Shown here piece by piece: positions 44,401-50,353 of a stretch of DNA of 52,847 nt. This DNA is from an uncultured Ruminococcus sp. Its GTDB lineage: Bacteria; Bacillota; Clostridia; Oscillospirales; Acutalibacteraceae. The stretch's first letter is position 1; each line of letters opens with the position of its first letter. The stretch spans positions 1 to 52,847 of the forward strand of contig CADASG010000005.1 of the NCBI GenBank assembly GCA_902790475.1. Direction: 5' to 3'. The notes beneath the pieces are model-generated. The model saw nothing but the letters and a program-made list of their open reading frames with translations. It was not told where the DNA came from and did not search any database. The position numbers were made by a program, and so were the translations under genes.

Positions 44401-44976
44401 CTAAACTTTTCCTATTGCGACCTCGGCGTTTTTCAGGCGGATATACTGCTTGTCGCCCTCCTTGTAGGTTTCAAACTCGCCGCCTATTGCTATGGGAGTT
44501 CCCACCTCGGGGAAATCGTCGGGATACTTCATATCCTTTTTGGGAACAAACTCAATGCCCTGAGAACAGCAGGCGGTCGCGTCCTGAATAATACAGGCGT
44601 AGTAGTAGGTATCTGTTTTGGGATCTACATACACGTCAAAGGTTCCGTTTGTCTTGACGGTCTTGCCGTTGTAATCATTCGGAGTTGTCATCATATTGCT
44701 GACCTCAGAGTATATCAATGTGTTGCTCATGGAGGTCAAATCAAGCTCAGCCTTATAGTCGAGCTTTGGGTAGGTCAGGTTTGCCTGCGGAACCTGAGTG
44801 GGTATTTGTGTTGCAGTCGTACCGGGAGCAGTAGTTTCCTTCGCTGCCGAGAGTACGTCGCTGACGGTTTTTGTTTTATTACCTGCCGCTTTTGCGTCAG
44901 TGGTCTGTGAAGCGCCGCAGCCTGCCGCGGAAAGCGCAAGCAGTATAGCTGTCATCAATACGGATAAGCGTTTCAT
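44401..44976 (-). CDS. Zinc-operon lipoprotein of unknown function
   Basis: 191 residues. The signal peptide ends at lipobox SAAGC, followed by a Thr/Ala/Gln-rich linker. The folded domain (about 75-191) looks like an OB-fold-type beta barrel (YNGKTVKTNGTFDVYVDP and the cysteine-containing IIQDATACCSQGIEFV). The pair of adjacent cysteines could bind metal. Its start overlaps the znuB stop as ATGA and has GGGAGGAG upstream, so it is the last gene of the zinc uptake operon. A role in zinc capture or sensing at the surface is inferred from position only. Confidence 0.78.
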   Translation of the reverse strand: MKRLSVLMTAILLALSAAGCGASQTTDAKAAGNKTKTVSDVLSAAKETTAPGTTATQIPTQVPQANLTYPKLDYKAELDLTSMSNTLIYSEVSNMMTTPNDYNGKTVKTNGTFDVYVDPKTDTYYYACIIQDATACCSQGIEFVPKKDMKYPDDFPEVGTPIAIGGEFETYKEGDKQYIRLKNAEVAIGKV

Positions 44977-45839
44977 TTTCTTACTCCTCCCTTGATCAAG
45001 CCTATCAGCCAGAATACCGCGAAAACCGCGATATCCACCGCTACGATGGTGGAGCCGACGGGCGTTCCGTCGATAATGGAAATTATGATGCCCGTGCAGG
45101 CGCAGCAGACCGACACGCACGCGGCGCACACCGTTACGGACTTAAAGCTTTTGAATACGCGCATTGCCGAAAGCGCAGGGAATATTATCAGCGCCGAAAT
45201 CAGCAGCGAACCGACAACGTTCATTGCAAGCACGATCACAACCGCGATAATAACCGCGATTATCAGGTTATAAAGCCCTGCCTTGGTACCCGTGGCTCTG
45301 GCGAAGGTTTCGTCGAAGGTCACGGCAAAGATCTTGTGATAGAACAAAATGAACATCACGAGCACAAGCAGCGACAAAATGACCGTTACCCACACGTCCA
45401 GCGGAGTGAGCGACAAGATAGAAGTGGAACCGAAGAGCGTGGAACAGACGTCGCCCGAGATATTGCCCGAGCCGCCGCGAATGGGAAACTTGTTCATCAG
45501 CAGGTAGCCTATTGCAAGCGCCCCTACCGAGATCATCGCCACGGAAGCGTCGCCCTTGATTTTGGTGTTTTTTCCCGAAGCGAGCAGCAGTACCGCGCAA
45601 ATCACTGTGACAGGCATCACCAGCAGCATATTGTCGGTGAGTCCCACGACCGCGGCGACTGCCATAGCTCCGAAAGCTACGTGAGACAAACCGTCACCAA
45701 TAAACGAAAACCGTCTGAGCACCAGCGTCACGCCCAGAAGCGAGGAACACAGCGCGATCAGCACGCCGACGATAAAGGCGTAGCGCACAGCCGGAACATT
45801 TTGAAAATAGTCCGCCAACTTTGAAAAAACCTCAGCCAT
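44973..45839 (-). CDS. znuB: Zinc ABC transporter permease ZnuB
   Basis: 288 residues with eight or nine membrane helices (ABC-3 family). Typical family stretches are LVLRRFSFIGDGLSHVAFGAMA, with the conserved DxLSH segment, and ALIIFPALSAMRVFKS near the end. It forms the membrane pore for Zn2+ delivered by ZnuA. The ATG at 45839 is eight bases after GGAGG; a GTG at 45848 overlaps that site and is less likely. It overlaps znuC by 8 bases. Confidence 0.93.
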   Translation of the reverse strand: MAEVFSKLADYFQNVPAVRYAFIVGVLIALCSSLLGVTLVLRRFSFIGDGLSHVAFGAMAVAAVVGLTDNMLLVMPVTVICAVLLLASGKNTKIKGDASVAMISVGALAIGYLLMNKFPIRGGSGNISGDVCSTLFGSTSILSLTPLDVWVTVILSLLVLVMFILFYHKIFAVTFDETFARATGTKAGLYNLIIAVIIAVVIVLAMNVVGSLLISALIIFPALSAMRVFKSFKSVTVCAACVSVCCACTGIIISIIDGTPVGSTIVAVDIAVFAVFWLIGLIKGGVRK

Positions 45840-46545
45840 TGCGCTCACCTCCGGTCACGGCGGAATAGCTGCCCAAAAACATTCCGCGCTTAAAGGTCTC
45901 CTTTGAGCCGAAGAACACTTCCCTGCCGATATGCAGGATATGGGTGGCGTATCGCAGGGCAGCCTCGATATCGTGTGAAATCATGATGACAGTGATACCC
46001 TCCTTGTGCAGCTGCGAGATCATGCTGTACATCTCGGCAGTCACCCGAGGGTCAAGTCCTGCTACGGGCTCGTCGAGCAGAAGCATACTTTTGGTTGCGC
46101 AGAGAGCTCGTGCCAAAAGCACGCGCTGCTGCTGACCGCCTGAAAGCTCACGGTAGCAGCGCTTTTGCAAATCATCTATGCGCATTTTTTTCATGTTTTC
46201 AAGCGCCTGACGCTTTTCTTCCTTTGTATAGAAGGGGCGCAGACCGCATTTGCCCTGAAAGCCGGAAATCACGATCTCGCGGACAGACGCCGGGAAGTCC
46301 TTTTGCACCAGAGTTTGCTGCGGAAGGTAGCCGATTTCCGTCTGCTTTAGTCCGTCGCCCGTGGTGATTTTTCCCTTCATGGGACTGTGCAGCCCAAGAA
46401 TAGTTTTCATGAGTGTGGATTTGCCCGAGCCGTTTTCACCGACGATGCAAAGATAGTCTCCGCTGTTGACCGAAAAGCTCAGGTCTGATATTATCTCTCT
46501 GCCCTCGTATCCGAGAGTCAGGTTTTCACAGGTAAGCTGTGCCAT
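45832..46545 (-). CDS. znuC: Zinc ABC transporter ATP-binding protein ZnuC
   Basis: 237 residues. Walker A GENGSGKST, Q-loop LPQQ, signature LSGGQQQRVLLARAL, Walker B LLLDEPVAGLD and H-loop ISHD are all present. It powers ZnuB. AAGGAG lies upstream of the ATG. It is encoded between znuA and znuB in the operon. Confidence 0.94.
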   Translation of the reverse strand: MAQLTCENLTLGYEGREIISDLSFSVNSGDYLCIVGENGSGKSTLMKTILGLHSPMKGKITTGDGLKQTEIGYLPQQTLVQKDFPASVREIVISGFQGKCGLRPFYTKEEKRQALENMKKMRIDDLQKRCYRELSGGQQQRVLLARALCATKSMLLLDEPVAGLDPRVTAEMYSMISQLHKEGITVIMISHDIEAALRYATHILHIGREVFFGSKETFKRGMFLGSYSAVTGGERNG

Positions 46546-46554
46546 TTCTTCTCC

Positions 46555-47532
46555 TTAATACAGCGCCTGCTTCAGCGCGTTCAAATTATCTTTCATTATT
46601 TCAAGGTAGCTGTTGTTTTTCGCACCGTCGGATAAATCCACCGACTGAATGGAATTCAAGGTCACTATCTGCGTGTTTTCAGCGCCTGCGGTTTGAATGA
46701 CGGTTTTTGCAATCTTCTTGTCTGAGCCCTCTATGGTACACAGCGCAGGCAGCTTTAGCTCCGTAAGCTTATCCGCAAGGAACTTGACCGTCTCAAAGCT
46801 CGCTTCCGTTTCTGCGGAACAGCCGGCAAAAGCCGCGTAATACTTTAGATTATAGTCGTCTGTGAGATATCGAAACGGAAAACGGTCGGCAAAAATCAGC
46901 GTATCAAATTTGGCGCCCTTGACTGCCGAGGCGTAATCGGAGTCAAGCTTGTCCAGTGAAGCGATATACGCCTTGGTGTTGGCGGCGTATGCGCTTTTAT
47001 GCGCACTGTCAAACTCGGTCAGCTTATCGCAAAGGCTTTGACACAGATGCTTCGCGTTTTTAAGCGACAGCCAGATATGCTCGTCGTACTCCGGCTCTTC
47101 TTCACCTTCGCCTTCGCCTTCCTCTTCTTCCTCACTTTCCATGCCTTCAACAACTTCTTCCTGCTTTGCCTTTTCTCCCAGCGTTTCCATGAGATCCACA
47201 GCCTTTACGCCGGGAGCGGTTTTGAGCACGTCGGCAACCCATTTGTCGGATTCACCGCCCGTATAGACGAACATATCGCAGGAGGATATCTTATATATAT
47301 CGTCCGCCGTTGGCTGGAAGCTGTGCATATCCGTGCTTGAATCCATCAGCAAGGTCAGTTCAACACCGTCAACGTCCTTGGTTATGTTTTTCAGCCAATC
47401 GTATTCGGAAAAAAGCGCGGCGATGATTTTAAACTTACCGTTTTTATCGGTTGCGTTTTTTCCTCCGGCGCAGCCTGAAAAAGCAGTCAGAACCAACACA
47501 GCGGTCATAATAACGGAAAACAGTCTTTTCAT
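46555..47532 (-). CDS. znuA: Zinc ABC transporter substrate-binding lipoprotein ZnuA
   Basis: 325 residues. Lipobox FSGC (C21) anchors it on the outer membrane face. Cluster 9 ligands visible are H70 in MHSFQPTADD and H152 in DEHIWLS. The third usual histidine is replaced in FADRFPFRYL, as in many Firmicute relatives. Between them residues 125-151 form a loop dominated by glutamate instead of the common His-rich stretch. It captures extracellular Zn2+ for ZnuBC. The start has AGGAG upstream. It is the second gene of the zur operon. Confidence 0.93.
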   Translation of the reverse strand: MKRLFSVIMTAVLVLTAFSGCAGGKNATDKNGKFKIIAALFSEYDWLKNITKDVDGVELTLLMDSSTDMHSFQPTADDIYKISSCDMFVYTGGESDKWVADVLKTAPGVKAVDLMETLGEKAKQEEVVEGMESEEEEEGEGEGEEEPEYDEHIWLSLKNAKHLCQSLCDKLTEFDSAHKSAYAANTKAYIASLDKLDSDYASAVKGAKFDTLIFADRFPFRYLTDDYNLKYYAAFAGCSAETEASFETVKFLADKLTELKLPALCTIEGSDKKIAKTVIQTAGAENTQIVTLNSIQSVDLSDGAKNNSYLEIMKDNLNALKQALY

Positions 47533-47541
47533 TTTCTTCTC

Positions 47542-47940
47542 CTAACTTTTCTGCTTGCAGTGTTTGCATACGCCGTACAAAACGGTCGCGGAACGGTCGA
47601 TCGAGAATTCATCGTTCATCGCAAGCGTCTGTGCCAGCCGTTCGGCATCGGGCATATTCATATGGTAGGTTTTGCCGCATTTTTCACAGGATAGGTGCAG
47701 ACAATCGCGGCATTCGTGACAGTCAGTGTATTGGTAGAATACCTCGCGGCTGCCGCTTTTTGGAACCCTGCGAATCTTGCCCTCCTGCTCAAGAGCGGAC
47801 AAATTGCGGTACACTGCGCTGATGCTGATGCTGTCGTCGTTGAGAAGCTCGGCTATTTTTTTCGCGGAAAGCTCCTCGTCAGCGTGCCGCGACAAAAACT
47901 CGAGCAAAGCTTTTCTTTGCTTTGTCATATATTTGGGCAT
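47542..47940 (-). CDS. zur: Fur-family zinc uptake regulator (Zur-like)
   Basis: 132 residues. A winged-helix DNA-binding half (about 1-75, ISAVYRNLSALEQEG) and a dimerisation half with structural-zinc cysteines C85-x2-C88 and C125-x2-C128 and histidines in HECRDCLHLSC and YHMNMP. Fur-family regulators with zinc repress uptake genes when zinc is plentiful. Two perfect palindromes flank its own promoter (47954-47974 and 48008-48028), so it probably represses itself and the whole zur-znuACB-lipoprotein operon. The start has GGAGG upstream. The exact metal is inferred from the znu genes. Confidence 0.92.
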   Translation of the reverse strand: MPKYMTKQRKALLEFLSRHADEELSAKKIAELLNDDSISISAVYRNLSALEQEGKIRRVPKSGSREVFYQYTDCHECRDCLHLSCEKCGKTYHMNMPDAERLAQTLAMNDEFSIDRSATVLYGVCKHCKQKS

Positions 47941-47953
47941 GGCAAAACCTCCG

Positions 47954-47974
47954 ATTTGCGAATGTTTCGCAAAT
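47954..47974. promoter_or_regulatory. Zur-like operator, downstream site
   Basis: Perfect palindrome ATTTGCGAA-N3-TTCGCAAAT lying directly after the -10 box, over the transcription start. Confidence 0.82.
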
Positions 47975-47975
47975 T

Positions 47976-48004
47976 ATTATATCAGGGCAGACTGGATATG
48001 TCAA
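47976..48004 (-). promoter_or_regulatory. Sigma-A promoter of the zinc operon
   Basis: TTGACA (48004-47999), 17-base spacer and TATAAT (47981-47976) on the minus strand, a full consensus match sandwiched between the two operators. Confidence 0.88.
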
Positions 48005-48007
48005 TAG

Positions 48008-48028
48008 ATTTGCGAATATTTCGCAAAT
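48008..48028. promoter_or_regulatory. Zur-like operator, upstream site
   Basis: A second perfect copy of ATTTGCGAA-N3-TTCGCAAAT, just before the -35 box. The centres of the two sites are 54 bases apart, about five helical turns. Confidence 0.82.
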
Positions 48029-48226
48029 CTGCGCGATTTTACAGCAGAATTCAATTATGCAAATTGTATAAAAAATTCATACTAAAACAAGCGATTTAAA
48101 CAAAAATAAAATTATTGACAAAAAAGTGTAGATTTTTTTCGTTTTTATGCTATTATATAATCACGCAAAGGAATAAAAAATTTAAATTATATGTTGTTTC
48201 TTTGCAGCATATTTCGAGGTGCTATT

Positions 48227-48853
48227 ATGAGCTGCAACAAAATCATTACCATCACAAGACAATACGGCTCCGGCGGTCATGAAATCGGCAAAAAGCTTTC
48301 CGAGCGTTTAGGCATCGGTTTTTATGACAAGGAGTTGATTTCGCTTGCAGCGAAGGAAAGCGGAACAGCTCCCGAAATATTTGCGCAGGCTGATGAAAAG
48401 GTCGCGAACAGCCTGCTTTACTCGCTTTCTACCGGTCTGTATAATTACGGCAACGGTTTTTCAACCGGCGGAATGGGCGATCTTCCCGTTAATGACAAGC
48501 TCTATATCTATCAGCATAAGATCATCAAGGAAAAAGCGGAAAAAGAATGTTTTGTAGTTGTCGGAAGGTGTGCCGACTACATGCTGCGTCATTTTGACAA
48601 CGTTGTGAAGGTATATATTTACGCGGATATAGAGACAAGGGTAAGACGCGCGATCGCAAGGAATGAGATCAACCCCTCCCGCGCCAAGCAGGCGGTTTTG
48701 AAAGCAGACAAAAACAGAGCAAATTATTACAGTTTTTATTCAGGACAAAAATGGGGCGCTCCCGGCAACTATGATCTGTGCCTCAACACAACAAAGCTCG
48801 CTGTTGATCAGTCGGTCGATATTTTGGAAAGTTACGTTAATTGGCTGGGGTAA
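48227..48853 (+). CDS. Cytidylate-kinase-like family protein
   Basis: 208 residues. P-loop-type start ITITRQYGSGGHEIGKKLSE and the phrase RLGIGFYDKELISLAA are hallmarks of the cytidylate-kinase-like group common in Clostridia. Later VVVGRCADYMLR and RVRRAIARNE, probably a lid region, follow. True Cmk proteins are slightly longer; the substrate of this group is not established. The ATG at 48227 has GAGGTG five bases upstream, which excludes the 12-residue upstream extension. Confidence 0.85.
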   Translation: MSCNKIITITRQYGSGGHEIGKKLSERLGIGFYDKELISLAAKESGTAPEIFAQADEKVANSLLYSLSTGLYNYGNGFSTGGMGDLPVNDKLYIYQHKIIKEKAEKECFVVVGRCADYMLRHFDNVVKVYIYADIETRVRRAIARNEINPSRAKQAVLKADKNRANYYSFYSGQKWGAPGNYDLCLNTTKLAVDQSVDILESYVNWLG

Positions 48854-48912
48854 AGGAATAATTGAGACCGCTCCTGAATATACTGGTACAGTAGACTTAG
48901 GAGGTGTTATGC

Positions 48913-48984
48913 ATGAAATTCGTTGTAATGGATATTGATGATTTTATCTTTGGCAATGAGGAATGGCATGAGAGCGAAAGATAA
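48913..48984 (+). CDS. Possible 23-residue peptide
   Basis: ATG at 48913 lies six bases after a strong AGGAGGTG. The 23-codon frame has nine acidic residues (Asp/Glu) and ends with TAA, followed by a terminator at 49056-49086. It may be a real small protein or the remnant start of a lost gene. It lies 59 bases after the cytidylate-kinase-like gene, with no terminator between them. No family is recognised. Confidence 0.35.
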   Translation: MKFVVMDIDDFIFGNEEWHESER

Positions 48985-49055
48985 ATATTTTTAAAGCGTA
49001 TACGTATCACAGAAAGATAAAATTGTCAGAGCATTTTGCTTTTCAGCATAAATCA

Positions 49056-49086
49056 GGGATCGACCGAATCGGCCGATCCCCTTTTT
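49056..49086 (+). terminator. Rho-independent terminator on the plus strand
   Basis: GGGATCG / CGATCCC arms (49056-49062 with 49074-49080) with further internal pairing, then CTTTTTG. It ends the cytidylate-kinase-like/small ORF transcript. Confidence 0.8.
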
Positions 49087-49090
49087 GTAT

Positions 49091-49114
49091 AGGCAATGCC
49101 AAATAATTCAAGTT
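49091..49114. repeat. Partial AGGCAA-family repeat end
   Basis: AGGCAATGCC, then AATAATTCAAGTT, matches the left end of the full repeats with a few changes. The rest is missing and replaced by a terminator hairpin. Confidence 0.45.
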
Positions 49115-49154
49115 AAAAAAAGCCGGGTCGGCGATAATCACCGACCCGGCTTTT
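49112..49154 (-). terminator. Rho-independent terminator of the M23 gene
   Basis: AAGCCGGGTCGG / CCGACCCGGCTT stem with a 9-base loop and seven T on the minus strand. The plus strand also has a T-run, so it can work both ways. Confidence 0.87.
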
Positions 49155-49212
49155 GTTGCCCCTAAAACGGTTCGAGGGCTTGCACTAATACGATATGCTA
49201 TCACATACGGTT

Positions 49213-49968
49213 TTATTCGTTTCCCGTGAAATTGAGCGGATCGGCATTTTTGCCGTCAACGCGCAGCGACACATGGATATGATTTTTCTCGTCCGCTTCG
49301 CACGGAACTGCGCCCGACGACGCTATAACCTCGCCGCGGTCTACGCTGTCACCCTTTTTCACCTTAACGTCGCCGAGTCCGCTGTAGCTTACCACGGCTG
49401 AGCCTGAGGATATCTCGACGGTTTTTCCGTACATTTTGTCGTCGCGCACGCGGGTGACCTCGCCGTTTACCATTGCCTTTACCTCATCGCCCAGCTCACA
49501 TTCATAGTCAACACCCATGTGCGGCTTCCACACGTTGATGGTCTTGAAATAGACGCTTTCCTTGCTGTATTCACGAAGAACCTTTCCGCTTTTTGTCGGC
49601 GGTGATAGGCTTAAATCGACCGAAAGAAGCGTCTGCATGGCTTCGCCCATCTCTCCCCCGACGCTCGGTTCGGTCGGCTCTGAAGTCAATGCAGGCTCGG
49701 TCACTACGGCTTCTTCCTCCTGCTTTACCGCAGGAGTGTCTATTCTCGGCTCAGGCACGGTTATGCCGGTGACGGGCTGCGCCACCATTTGGGAATCTGT
49801 AGCCGCCTGAGTTACGGCTGTTTCTATAGTTTGTTTTGAAACGGTGTTGTATGTGGAATAGACTGCCATACAAACCGCGATAAGGCAGATCGAAAACGCT
49901 GTGTAAAAACCGATTTTTTCTTTCAGGCTTCTTTTACCGCGTCTGCCCGTAGTGTAATATCTGCTCAT
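49213..49968 (-). CDS. Membrane-anchored M23 (LytM) peptidase, SpoIIQ-like
   Basis: 251 residues: short cytoplasmic tail, one membrane helix (about 23-43), a Glu/Pro/Thr-rich stalk, then an M23 domain (about 135-245). Zinc ligands are present: HMGVD (H and D) and HIHVSL (HxH), so it could cut peptidoglycan cross-bridges. The build and size match SpoIIQ of clostridia, the forespore half of the engulfment channel, but other M23 envelope enzymes look alike. The ATG at 49968 follows GGAGGTG; the in-frame extension upstream is repeat sequence. The Shine-Dalgarno sequence can be hidden in a perfect hairpin (49975-50003). Confidence 0.82.
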   Translation of the reverse strand: MSRYYTTGRRGKRSLKEKIGFYTAFSICLIAVCMAVYSTYNTVSKQTIETAVTQAATDSQMVAQPVTGITVPEPRIDTPAVKQEEEAVVTEPALTSEPTEPSVGGEMGEAMQTLLSVDLSLSPPTKSGKVLREYSKESVYFKTINVWKPHMGVDYECELGDEVKAMVNGEVTRVRDDKMYGKTVEISSGSAVVSYSGLGDVKVKKGDSVDRGEVIASSGAVPCEADEKNHIHVSLRVDGKNADPLNFTGNE

Positions 49969-49974
49969 AAAAAG

Positions 49975-50003
49975 CACCTCCGCTCTTATTATGAACGGAG
50001 GTG
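49975..50003 (-). promoter_or_regulatory. Perfect hairpin hiding the ribosome binding site of the M23 gene
   Basis: CACCTCCG (50003-49996) pairs perfectly with CGGAGGTG (49982-49975) around a 13-base loop. The right arm is the Shine-Dalgarno sequence. A transcript reading in from copA would carry both arms, while one starting inside the loop would not. Confidence 0.6.
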
Positions 50004-50015
50004 ACTGATTTATTC
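49987..50015 (-). promoter_or_regulatory. Candidate forespore (sigma-F/G-like) promoter of the M23 gene
   Basis: GAATA (50015-50011), 17-base spacer and CATAATA (49993-49987) on the minus strand resemble sigma-G boxes. RNA would start almost at the Shine-Dalgarno sequence, which weakens the call. Confidence 0.35.
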
Positions 50016-50035
50016 GCTCGTCTTTAGGCAATACC

Positions 50036-50143
50036 GCATAATTCAGGTGTGCGGATTGCGCAGTAAGATTTTTCGTCAGGTTGTTCAAATAAATTGAGGT
50101 AAGGCTGTCGCCTTGCCGAGCCTTGAATTGTGCGGTGTTGCCT
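50036..50143. repeat. AGGCAA-family palindromic repeat, copy 3 (108 bp, internally deleted)
   Basis: The same ends as copies 1 and 2 and nearly identical to copy 1 on the left 80 bases, but with about 55 bases lost before the right end. It begins 6 bases after the copA stop codon, as copy 1 does after metY. Confidence 0.85.
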
Positions 50144-50149
50144 TTATAA

Positions 50150-50353
50150 TTATGATACTACCTTATAGCCTTCTTCCTCAACAGCTGTTTTGAGGGTATC
50201 AAAGGGGATCTCGGCGCTCAGCTTTACCTTTGCGACGCCCTTTTTGTGGCTGACCTCAGCGCTTTCCACCTCGGGGACAGCCTCAAGCGCAGCTTTTACA
50301 CGTGCCTCACAGTGCGGACACATCATGCCTTCGATGTTGATTTTTGTTTTCAT
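50150..50353 (-). CDS. Candidate CopZ copper chaperone from an internal start inside copA
   Basis: ATG at 50353, in frame with copA, has AAGGAG nine bases upstream (50368-50363). The product would be 67 residues with one HMA domain (GMMCPHCEARV), the normal size of a CopZ chaperone. Whether the site is used is unknown; the E. coli copA gene also yields a separate chaperone, by frameshift. This is an overlapping prediction, not a separate gene on current evidence. Confidence 0.4.
   Translation of the reverse strand: MKTKINIEGMMCPHCEARVKAALEAVPEVESAEVSHKKGVAKVKLSAEIPFDTLKTAVEEEGYKVVS

Noticed and set aside
48115-48161. TTGACA and TATAAT as the promoter of the cytidylate-kinase-like gene
   Set aside because: The boxes are about 35 bases apart, far beyond the usable spacing.
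49969-50088. Forty-residue N-terminal extension of the M23 protein
   Set aside because: The extension is repeat sequence and lacks a ribosome binding site, while GGAGGTG precedes the ATG at 49968.
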